Positions 1 to 4,949 of a stretch of DNA of 8,718 nt are shown here, in pieces; the stretch's first letter is position 1; each line of letters starts with the position of its first letter. Source of the stretch: Gemmatimonadota bacterium (GTDB lineage Bacteria; Gemmatimonadota; Gemmatimonadetes; JACCXV01). The stretch covers positions 1-8,718 of the forward strand of contig JACCXV010000051.1 of NCBI GenBank assembly GCA_013696835.1. The letters are read 5' to 3'. Position numbers and translations under genes: made by a program. The notes under the pieces were generated by a model. The model was given only the letters and a program-made list of their open reading frames with translations, had not been told where the DNA came from and searched no databases.

Positions 1-96
1 GACCTGGACGGCTCGAACGACGTGTGGGGAGCGGCGCCGGAGCTTCCCGGTGACTCGGACGTCGCTCCGCTTGACCCCCTCCAGGAGAGCGGATAG
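1..96 (+). CDS. C-terminal tail of an unidentified protein (partial, 5' end outside window)
   Basis: Reading frame 1 is open from the first base to a TAG at 94-96 and gives 31 residues, rich in Asp, Glu, Pro and Gly, ending LDPLQESG. About 25 of 31 codons end in G or C, which fits the coding bias of the neighbouring genes. Frame 2 is also open through this stretch but gives an Arg/Thr-rich peptide typical of a shadow frame. The tail is too short and low in complexity to identify; FeoB or a DtxR-type regulator would be natural neighbours of feoA, but nothing here shows either. The promoter of the next gene appears to lie inside this tail. Confidence 0.45.
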   Translation, partial: DLDGSNDVWGAAPELPGDSDVAPLDPLQESG

Positions 97-99
97 TAT
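71..99 (+). promoter_or_regulatory. sigma70-like promoter for the FeoA gene, overlapping a GATA-TATC palindrome
   Basis: TTGACC at 71-76 matches the -35 consensus at five of six bases. It is followed by exactly 17 bases and TAGTAT at 94-99, which matches the -10 consensus at four of six. The expected start point is near 106, leaving a leader of about 40 bases before the FeoA start. The -10 lies inside the short palindrome GATAGTATC (92-100), and the octamer GGATAGTA occurs at 91-98 and 101-108. This AT-rich patch stands out in a GC-rich window. Iron-dependent repression by Fur or a DtxR-type protein would be expected for feo genes, but the match to a Fur box is only partial. Confidence 0.5.
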
Positions 100-146
100 C
101 GGATAGTAATGATTCCTCTTCTCTCCCAGCCGCGAGAATCCCGCCC

Positions 147-377
147 ATGACGACGGAGTTCCCCCTCACCTTCATGCAGGCCGGGGAGCGGAAGCAGGTC
201 GTCGGGGTGCGCTGCGACGCCCCTGCGCGCGAGCGCCTGATCGAGATGGGATTTCGGAAGGGCGTCGAGGTCCACATCGTCGAGGCGGACGAGACGGCGT
301 ACACGGTCGGCCTCGAGGACCAGCAGATCCGCCTCGTGCCCTGGATCGCCTCCTACATCTACGTGGGCGAGGAGTAG
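147..377 (+). CDS. feoA: FeoA-domain protein (ferrous iron transport accessory protein)
   Basis: This 76-residue protein has the length and layout of a stand-alone FeoA: a hydrophobic start, the AGE turn at 12-14, the signature LIEMGFRKG (31-39) at the start of the SH3-like beta-barrel, then alternating strands to the end. FeoA is a small cytoplasmic protein that supports the FeoB ferrous iron permease, probably by binding it. No feoB follows; the next gene is convergent, so either feoB lies upstream outside the window or this is an orphan FeoA-domain protein. The ATG at 147 has only a weak purine stretch (GAGAA) ahead of it. It overlaps the stop of a 13-codon ORF (109-150) by ATGA. The family call is firm; the iron-transport role is inferred from the family. 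Confidence 0.85.
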   Translation: MTTEFPLTFMQAGERKQVVGVRCDAPARERLIEMGFRKGVEVHIVEADETAYTVGLEDQQIRLVPWIASYIYVGEE

Positions 378-401
378 GGCCGACTCGCACGGTGGCTCGC
401 C
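366..401. terminator. possible hairpin between convergent feoA and adenosyltransferase genes
   Basis: GGCGAG at 366-371 is the reverse complement of CTCGCC at 396-401, with a shorter nested pair GAGT/ACTC at 372-375 and 383-386. It spans the 24-base gap between two convergent stops, where a two-way terminator would be expected. The arms are short and no T-run follows, so this may be chance. Confidence 0.25.
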
Positions 402-944
402 TCACCACTCGATCTCCTCCGCCCCCGCCAGCCGGTTCTCGGCGCGCGCGGCGGTGAACAGCCAGTCCGAGAGCCGGTTCAGGTACTGCAGGACGACCGG
501 ATTGAGCGGCTCCGCGCGGTGCAGGCTCACCACCGCCCGCTCGGCGCGGCGGCAGACCGCCCGTGCGACGTGCAGGGCGGCGCCTCCCTGGGAGCCGCCC
601 GGCAGGATGAAGCGCTTCAGCGCAGGGATCTCGCCCTCGAGCGCGTCGATCGAGCGCTCGAGCTCCTCCACCCGGGCCGGGTCGATGGCGCTCTTTGCAA
701 CCTTGATGGGACTGCGCTCGCGCGGGTTGGCGAGCTGCCCGCCGAGCGCGAAGAGGTCCCGCTCGATCTCGAGCAGGAGCGCCCGCACGGCGGCGTGCGA
801 GCAGTGGGCGTGCGCCAGCCCGATCGCGGCGTTGAGCTCGTCCACCTCGCCGTAGGCGCCAACTCGCGGGTCGTCCTTCCGAACGCGGGTGCCGTCGAAT
901 AGGGAGGTCTCGCCTGCGTCACCCGTGCGGGTGTAGATCCTCAC
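402..944 (-). CDS. pduO: PduO-type ATP:cob(I)alamin adenosyltransferase
   Basis: This 180-residue cytoplasmic enzyme transfers the adenosyl group of ATP to cob(I)alamin, making coenzyme B12. The family signatures are all present: the N-terminal ATP loop TRTGDAGETSL (5-15), YGEVDELN (31-38), the helix ARAVCRRAER (127-136) and NPVVLQYLNRLSDWLF (148-163). Residues known to matter in the Lactobacillus enzyme fall at the same numbers here: Asp35 and Arg128 (salt bridge), Phe112 (lower face of the corrin), Arg132 and Asn156. The length is typical and nothing is missing. The start is a GTG at 944-942 that overlaps the stop of the upstream YgfZ-like gene as GTGA. There is no Shine-Dalgarno sequence, so translation is probably coupled. 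The same family is called MMAB in animals and is sometimes labelled cobO, although CobO proper is a different fold. Confidence 0.95.
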   Translation of the reverse strand: MRIYTRTGDAGETSLFDGTRVRKDDPRVGAYGEVDELNAAIGLAHAHCSHAAVRALLLEIERDLFALGGQLANPRERSPIKVAKSAIDPARVEELERSIDALEGEIPALKRFILPGGSQGGAALHVARAVCRRAERAVVSLHRAEPLNPVVLQYLNRLSDWLFTAARAENRLAGAEEIEW

Positions 945-2038
945 GCCGGCGCGGGGCCGCGGAGGTCCACACCGGCGGGATTCCAGTTGGACGCTGTGCG
1001 AGGGGGGGGCGCCGCGCCCGGCGCACCGGATTCGGGGAACGGCAGCCGCTCCAGCACAACCTCGATCTCGCCCGCCTCCGCCTTGACCGTGAGCGGTCCG
1101 GCCTGCGCCACCTCACGGTGCACGAACCCGAGTGCCAGTGGCTCGGGCGAAGACGGGGAGCGCACGACGGAGCGCACGCGCACCACCGGCCGTTGCTTGA
1201 CCGTGCCGCGCAGCTCATCGCCGGGGGAGACGCCGCTGTCACGCGGCAGCCGCAGGCCCCACAGGTTCCAGTTCGTCCGCCCCTGGACCAGCGCGCGGGC
1301 GACCGTCTCCTGTCCGATGTAGCACCCCTTGTGGTCGTCCAGAATAGCGCGCAGGCCCGCCTCCATCGGCAGGACGGATTCGTCCAGCTCGGCCCCCTGC
1401 CACGGGACGCCGGCCTCGACACGGCAGGCGTGCCACGCGTCCAGGCTGGCGGGCCCGCCTCCCTGCTCAGCGGCTGCGCGATCGAGCACCTCTCGCAACG
1501 TGTCGAGGCCGCTGCGCCGGACGAGGACGTGGACGCCCGGCACGCCCACCTCGTCGAAGCGCGCGATGCGCACCGTGCGCTCACCGAAGGCGAAGGAATG
1601 GAAGCCGCGGGGCCCCGGCACCTGCGCGTCTCCGAATGTGGCCCCCGCGGCGGCGGGGGCGGCCGGGCCCTGGAGCGACAGCCAGCCCATGTCCGCCGAG
1701 AGGTCCGCGATCTCGACCAGCTCGTTGAAGCGGTAGCGCTCGAGGAAGTCGACCACTCGCGCCCCGCTTCCATCCTGCAGCAGGAGGTAGAGCGCATCGG
1801 CGCCGGCCCTGACGATCTCGAGCATGGCGAAGATCTTGCCTACCGGGGTCAGGATCGCCGCGGGGCAGCTCTCCCCGTCACGCAGCTTGAGCACGTCGTT
1901 CGTGACTAGCCCTTGCAGGAAATCGGCACCCTCCGCTCCGGCGAGGTGCAGGATCCCGCGCGAGGAGAAGTCCAGCAGGCCGACGGTTTCCCGAATATGC
2001 CCGTAGCCCGCGGTTGAATCCGCCGAGTCCGCGGTCAC
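941..2038 (-). CDS. ygfZ: YgfZ/GcvT-like folate-binding protein
   Basis: The 365-residue product matches the YgfZ branch of the GcvT fold. An N-terminal strand-helix region contains LLDFSSRGILHLAGAEGADF (21-40), LQGLVTNDV (41-49) and LTPVGKIFAML (63-73). The hallmark KGCYIGQE (237-244) holds the conserved Cys239, and a C-terminal barrel contains GFVHREV (304-310). YgfZ binds tetrahydrofolate and supports assembly or repair of certain Fe-S enzymes, including the tRNA methylthiotransferase MiaB; it is not a glycine-cleavage enzyme. The last 25 or so residues are a Pro/Ala-rich tail beyond the fold, encoded over a run of eight C on the coding strand (1002-1009). The gene starts with GTG at 2038, overlaps the stop of the upstream lipoprotein gene as GTGA, and overlaps the adenosyltransferase start the same way. 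No gcvH or gcvP is present, which favours YgfZ over aminomethyltransferase. Confidence 0.9.
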   Translation of the reverse strand: MTADSADSTAGYGHIRETVGLLDFSSRGILHLAGAEGADFLQGLVTNDVLKLRDGESCPAAILTPVGKIFAMLEIVRAGADALYLLLQDGSGARVVDFLERYRFNELVEIADLSADMGWLSLQGPAAPAAAGATFGDAQVPGPRGFHSFAFGERTVRIARFDEVGVPGVHVLVRRSGLDTLREVLDRAAAEQGGGPASLDAWHACRVEAGVPWQGAELDESVLPMEAGLRAILDDHKGCYIGQETVARALVQGRTNWNLWGLRLPRDSGVSPGDELRGTVKQRPVVRVRSVVRSPSSPEPLALGFVHREVAQAGPLTVKAEAGEIEVVLERLPFPESGAPGAAPPPRTASNWNPAGVDLRGPAPA

Positions 2039-3063
2039 GGCGTGCCCGCGAGCTCGATCGTCAGGGGCGGGCCGCCTGGACGGACGGCGCGCCGAGGGCG
2101 GCTCGCCAGGGCGCTCGAGTCCCGCGTCAGCGGGTCTCCGTCACGATCGACGCGGACGTCGATCTCCACGCTGTCGGGCCAGCTGCCCCCCAGCATCAGG
2201 CTGGACTCGTCCAGTGTGAAGGACATCGGGTAGCGGTTGCCCGTCAGCCGCGCCACGGCGACGGGCGGCCCCTGGGCGCCGGGGCGGCGGGCGACGACGA
2301 ACACGACGTCGGACGGCGACGTTCTCGACGCCAGCACCCCCGGCAGCTCGATCGAGCCGCGGATCGCGCCGGCAGCGGATGTCGTGGCTGGGGCGCCCGG
2401 AGCCACCCTGGCCGCGCGCCCTTCGCCCGGGGGCGGCGCGGCGCCCATCGAGGCCGCGATCTGGCCCAGCGAGGCCTCCACCAGGATCTCGACGCCCTCC
2501 TGACCAGGAAGGACCGGCTCGGGCGTGAAGCCCAGCAGATCTTCCGCGCTGGAGGTTCCCGCGTCGCCGTCCTTGTCGACCTTGACGATCAGCTGCACGG
2601 GACCGGTCCGCGGAGCGTCCGCCGGGGACGCCTCTCCACCCGCGAGGATCGAGACCGATGCGTCGATACGAAAGCGCATGGGGTACGCGTTGCCCGAGAG
2701 CCTCTCGACGGCTAGCGGGGCACCCTCGTTCCCTGGCTCGCGTGCGATCACGAAGACGACGTCGGTCGGAGCGGTGAGGCTGTCGATCCCCGGAGCAAGC
2801 CCGATGACGCCCTCGATCCGGGACGCCGCCGACGAGCCGGTCGAACCGGCCGTGTTGCCCGCGCCGGATGGCCCAGCGAGGCGCGAGGAGATGCGGGACA
2901 GGTCCTCGGGCGAGGACGCGGGGAGGGGAGTGTCGCTCATGTTCTGATCGCAGGCGGAGAGGCTCAGCGCGCAGGCTGCGGCGAGGGCGACGCGACCCCG
3001 TTCCCGGCCGTGCGGGAAGCGCACGCGGCGCGTCCCCGCCGGGGATGGGAAAACCCGCGTCAT
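2035..3063 (-). CDS. Lipoprotein with two tandem CcmI/CycH-type Ig-like domains
   Basis: The 342-residue product has a basic N-terminus, a hydrophobic core (VALAAACALSL, 25-35) and a lipobox LSAC with Cys38 as the predicted lipid site. Asp39 follows, which in enterobacteria favours inner-membrane retention. After a Ser/Gly/Ala linker come two homologous domains at about 82-196 and 233-339. Both contain DVVFV-AR-PG--G-P-AV, then RL-GN-YPM-F (121-131 and 272-282), and later V-VD-DGD (162-167 and 305-310). This pattern resembles the C-terminal Ig-like domain of the cytochrome c biogenesis protein CcmI/CycH, but the TPR part of CcmI that binds apocytochrome is absent. A substrate-binding or scaffold role at the membrane surface is inference. 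It is the first gene of an operon with the YgfZ-like and adenosyltransferase genes, joined by a GTGA overlap. The ATG at 3063 lies 17 bases from the divergent gene's start. The n-region of about 24 residues is long, but no better start is visible. Confidence 0.8.
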   Translation of the reverse strand: MTRVFPSPAGTRRVRFPHGRERGRVALAAACALSLSACDQNMSDTPLPASSPEDLSRISSRLAGPSGAGNTAGSTGSSAASRIEGVIGLAPGIDSLTAPTDVVFVIAREPGNEGAPLAVERLSGNAYPMRFRIDASVSILAGGEASPADAPRTGPVQLIVKVDKDGDAGTSSAEDLLGFTPEPVLPGQEGVEILVEASLGQIAASMGAAPPPGEGRAARVAPGAPATTSAAGAIRGSIELPGVLASRTSPSDVVFVVARRPGAQGPPVAVARLTGNRYPMSFTLDESSLMLGGSWPDSVEIDVRVDRDGDPLTRDSSALASRPRRAVRPGGPPLTIELAGTP

Positions 3064-3068
3064 CGCCG

Positions 3069-3074
3069 TATACT
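3069..3074 (+). promoter_or_regulatory. -10 element TATACT placed for a leaderless transcript
   Basis: TATACT matches the -10 consensus at five of six bases and ends six bases before the GTG at 3081, so transcription should begin at or next to the start codon. The base 17 upstream opens only a poor -35 (TGGGAA, 3046-3051). That lies inside the divergent lipoprotein gene, so the two promoters must overlap. Confidence 0.5.
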
Positions 3075-3078
3075 CTCA

Positions 3079-3090
3079 CGGTGATCACCG
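3079..3090. promoter_or_regulatory. 12-bp perfect palindrome over the start of the divergent gene pair
   Basis: CGGTGATCACCG is a perfect palindrome that includes the GTG start codon (3081-3083) and sits about 16 bases upstream of the divergent ATG. Its position would suit an operator controlling both genes. One or two such 12-mers are expected by chance in a window this size, so function is unproven. Confidence 0.25.
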
Positions 3091-3320
3091 AAAGACAACT
3101 GCTCGACCTGCTCCAGCGCGTGCTCGAAACCGACGACCTGCTCGCCGTCGAGCCCTTCCACCGCCGCGCCATGTATTACCTGGACGAGGCCGTCGCGCAG
3201 AACCTCGTCTCCGCGCGCCGCGCGGCGCAGCACAAGGAGCAGGTGAACAAGCACCTCCAGTCGCTGTGGGCGCGCAAGCACGAGGCCGTCTACGCGCAGT
3301 TCGAGGACCCCGCCCGCTGA
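3081..3320 (+). CDS. Small helical protein of unknown function
   Basis: I do not recognise this family. The 79-residue product (GTG start, ITERQLLDLLQRVLETDD) is charged and reads as mostly helical: one helix to about 16, a second around FHRRAMYYLDEAV (26-38), and a third from about 43 to 72 rich in Lys, Gln, His and Arg. It has no signal peptide, membrane segment or cysteine, so it is probably cytoplasmic. The frame is open further upstream, but that part lies antisense to the lipoprotein gene and reads as an Arg-rich shadow. The GTG at 3081 is preferred because a -10 box sits just ahead of it and the protein-like composition begins there. It has no Shine-Dalgarno sequence, consistent with leaderless translation. 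It is divergent from the CycH-like lipoprotein operon and lies 89 bases ahead of the DedA gene. Confidence 0.7.
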   Translation: MITERQLLDLLQRVLETDDLLAVEPFHRRAMYYLDEAVAQNLVSARRAAQHKEQVNKHLQSLWARKHEAVYAQFEDPAR

Positions 3321-3339
3321 GATTTCCCGGGGCCGCGAG

Positions 3340-3355
3340 GCCGCTTCCAGGCGGC
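3340..3355 (+). terminator. weak hairpin after the small unknown gene
   Basis: GCCGC (3340-3344) and GCGGC (3351-3355) can pair around a six-base loop, 20 bases after the stop codon. The stem is only five base pairs and no T-run follows, so termination here is doubtful; DedA may be read on the same transcript. The rest of 3321-3409 shows no promoter or gene I can support. Confidence 0.2.
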
Positions 3356-3409
3356 TCCGTCCCTTCCGCCTCACGTCGCTCGCCGTCCGCCTCCGCGCCG
3401 TAGCCCCGC

Positions 3410-4048
3410 ATGGACTTCCTGGAGGGCTTCACCGGAGGGCTGCTTGACTTCCTGCGCGAGAACGTCGGCCGCTTTGGCTATCCCTTCCTCTTCGCCGTGA
3501 CCTTCCTGGAGACCAGCGCGTTCCTGGGTCTCATCGCCCCCGGCGAGGCCGCGGTCGTCGTCTGCGGCCTCTTCGCGTCTCAGGGACCGCTCGAGCTCGC
3601 ACCCGTCCTCGGACTCTCGATCCTGGGCGCGTTCCTCGGCGACAACGCGGGCTACTGGATCGGGCGCCGGCTCGGGACGGGACTGCTGCAGCGGTACGGG
3701 CGGTTCGGCTTCTTCGACGTGGCCGCGCAGGAGCGGCTGGCTCGCTTCTACGAGCGTCACGGCGGCAAGACCGTGTTCCTGGGCCGCTTCGCGTCCTTCG
3801 TGCGCTCCTTCGGGCCGATGGTGGCCGGCAGCAGCGGGATGCCCTACCCCACGTTCGCCGCATGGAGCGCCGTGGGCTGCGTGGCGTGGGGCACGCTCTT
3901 CACGCTCATCGGCTACTTCTTCGGCGAGAGCTGGGACGTCATCGAGAAGTACCTGGGTCGGCTCGGACTGGCGGGGTTCCTGCTCGGGGCGGGGCTGCTG
4001 GCCTTCTACCTGCACAGGCTGCGCGGCAGCCAGGAAGCCAAGGAGTGA
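3410..4048 (+). CDS. DedA-family membrane protein (VTT domain)
   Basis: This 212-residue integral membrane protein has the DedA layout: an amphipathic start, a hydrophobic stretch with FLETSAFLGLIAPGEAAVV (32-50) carrying the conserved Glu34 and Glu46, then LGDNAGYWIGRRLG (76-89). The signature region is FYERHGGKTVFLGRFASFVR (113-132), followed by FGPMVAGSSGM (134-144). Hydrophobic segments lie at about 22-55, 62-80, 133-172 and 186-203. DedA proteins move lipid carriers such as undecaprenyl phosphate, or phospholipids, across the inner membrane, and are needed for envelope stability and proton homeostasis. The usual Pro of the GRF-P-VR motif is Ser129 here, a small departure. The ATG at 3410 has no visible Shine-Dalgarno sequence. 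The stop codon at 4046-4048 lies inside the -35 of the next gene. The substrate of this member cannot be told from the sequence. Confidence 0.93.
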   Translation: MDFLEGFTGGLLDFLRENVGRFGYPFLFAVTFLETSAFLGLIAPGEAAVVVCGLFASQGPLELAPVLGLSILGAFLGDNAGYWIGRRLGTGLLQRYGRFGFFDVAAQERLARFYERHGGKTVFLGRFASFVRSFGPMVAGSSGMPYPTFAAWSAVGCVAWGTLFTLIGYFFGESWDVIEKYLGRLGLAGFLLGAGLLAFYLHRLRGSQEAKE

Positions 4049-4073
4049 CAGTCCTCAGCCGCCTTTTTATCTT
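4045..4073 (+). promoter_or_regulatory. sigma70-like promoter giving a leaderless mRNA for the beta-solenoid gene
   Basis: GTGACA at 4045-4050 (five of six to the -35 consensus, overlapping the DedA stop) is followed by exactly 17 bases and TATCTT at 4068-4073 (four of six to the -10). Only seven bases separate TATCTT from the ATG at 4081, so the transcript should begin at the start codon or one base before it. The TTTTTATCTT stretch is the most AT-rich patch in the area. Confidence 0.6.
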
Positions 4074-4080
4074 CGCGTCC

Positions 4081-4848
4081 ATGCGCCGCTCTCCCCGCCG
4101 CGGCCCGGTGCCCTTCCGCTCGAGCCCGCTCCTCCTCCTGGCGACCCTCGCCTGCGCCAGCGCGCGCCCGGGGGAGACCGCCTCGTACGAGCAGCTGCAG
4201 GCGTCCACGATCTTCGCCGGCGGCGCGAGCCTCCTCGGCGTGCTCACGAGCGGCCCGGGCAACCTGGTGCTGTTCGGCGGCGACGGGGACAGCCTGGCGG
4301 TGCGCTACGCCCTGAGCTCGCAGACGCGCGCGGGGCTGTTCCGCAACCAGGTGGAGACGATCGACAAGGGCGACTCGCTGTTCGTCTCGATCCGGCCCAC
4401 GCAGGGCTCGCGCGTGGACCTCCAGCTGGAGATGCCCGAGGATCTGGCCGTGGACCTGCGGGACGACGGCGGCCGGGACACCGTGTTTCGCAACATCGAG
4501 AACCGCGTGACCGTGATCCACGGCGGAGGTTCGCTCGACTTCGAGGACATCGAGGGACCGCTCTCGATCCGCGACGGCGGAGGGCCGATCCGCATCCGCG
4601 ACGTGCGCGGGCCGCTGGTCGTCGAGGACGAGGGCGGTGGGATCCGGATCACCGAGGTGCAGAACAGCGTGCGTATCCAGGCCGCCGCGGGTGACGTGAC
4701 GCTCGAGAAGGTGGGGGGCGACGTCCGCGTCCAGATGGGCGCCGGGCGACTCACCGTGCGCGACGTGACGGGCCGCCTTACCTACGGAAAGAGCGGCTCC
4801 GGCGAGGTAGTGGTGGAGCGGATCGAGGGCGGCGTCGAGCGCCTCTAG
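4081..4848 (+). CDS. Exported beta-solenoid protein, DUF4097-like (probable lipoprotein)
   Basis: The 255-residue product begins with a basic stretch, a hydrophobic core (PLLLLATLA, 16-24) and Cys25. The lipobox is imperfect (TLAC), so lipidation is likely but not certain. Residues 40-138 form an introductory beta-rich region. From 139 a repeat of exactly 18 residues runs for five turns (139-156, 157-174, 175-192, 193-210, 211-228), then one of 19 (229-247) and a short cap. Each turn begins with Ile or Val, often followed by x-Gly, has alternating hydrophobic residues, a Gly-rich corner and a closing acidic residue, as in IEGPLSIRDGGGPIRIRD. This is the pattern of a right-handed beta-helix and matches the DUF4097 / head-GIN adhesin-like group. 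The exact function is unknown; a surface or periplasmic structural role is inferred. Its own promoter overlaps the end of dedA. The ATG at 4081 is chosen over upstream in-frame starts because of the signal sequence and promoter. Confidence 0.85.
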   Translation: MRRSPRRGPVPFRSSPLLLLATLACASARPGETASYEQLQASTIFAGGASLLGVLTSGPGNLVLFGGDGDSLAVRYALSSQTRAGLFRNQVETIDKGDSLFVSIRPTQGSRVDLQLEMPEDLAVDLRDDGGRDTVFRNIENRVTVIHGGGSLDFEDIEGPLSIRDGGGPIRIRDVRGPLVVEDEGGGIRITEVQNSVRIQAAAGDVTLEKVGGDVRVQMGAGRLTVRDVTGRLTYGKSGSGEVVVERIEGGVERL

Positions 4849-4863
4849 CCGCGCTCGGGCTGG

Positions 4864-4949
4864 CGGTCACTCGATGGGTTGTTGAGTTCACTCGATGAGG
4901 TAATGGCGCCTGCCGAACGAGGCGCATTACCCGGTCACTCGATGAGGTA
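4864..4949. repeat. three short direct copies derived from the end of the SIMPL gene
   Basis: The 15-mer TCACTCGATGAGGTA occurs at 4888-4902 and 4935-4949, and CGGTCACTCGATG occurs at 4864-4876 and 4932-4944. The copy at 4935 is the 3' end of the SIMPL gene, encoding YLIE and the stop on the minus strand. The other two lie just beyond its stop, at spacings of about 21 and 47 bases, and look like remnants of small local duplications. Confidence 0.7.
4901..4929. terminator. bidirectional hairpin between convergent beta-solenoid and SIMPL genes
   Basis: TAATGGCGCCT (4901-4911) pairs with AGGCGCATTA (4920-4929) in ten base pairs, with one bulged G at 4906 and an eight-base loop. It sits in the 86-base gap between two convergent stop codons. 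The AT-rich base of the stem (TAAT/ATTA) could supply a few U residues in either direction, although there is no long T-run. Confidence 0.5.

Noticed and set aside
1118..1909. A 263-codon plus-strand open frame opposite the YgfZ-like gene
   Set aside because: It is a shadow of a well-supported gene, with no recognisable motifs and no ribosome site.
2868..3080. N-terminal extension of the small unknown protein
   Set aside because: This part is Arg/Gly-rich shadow sequence antisense to the lipoprotein signal peptide; the -10 box supports GTG at 3081.
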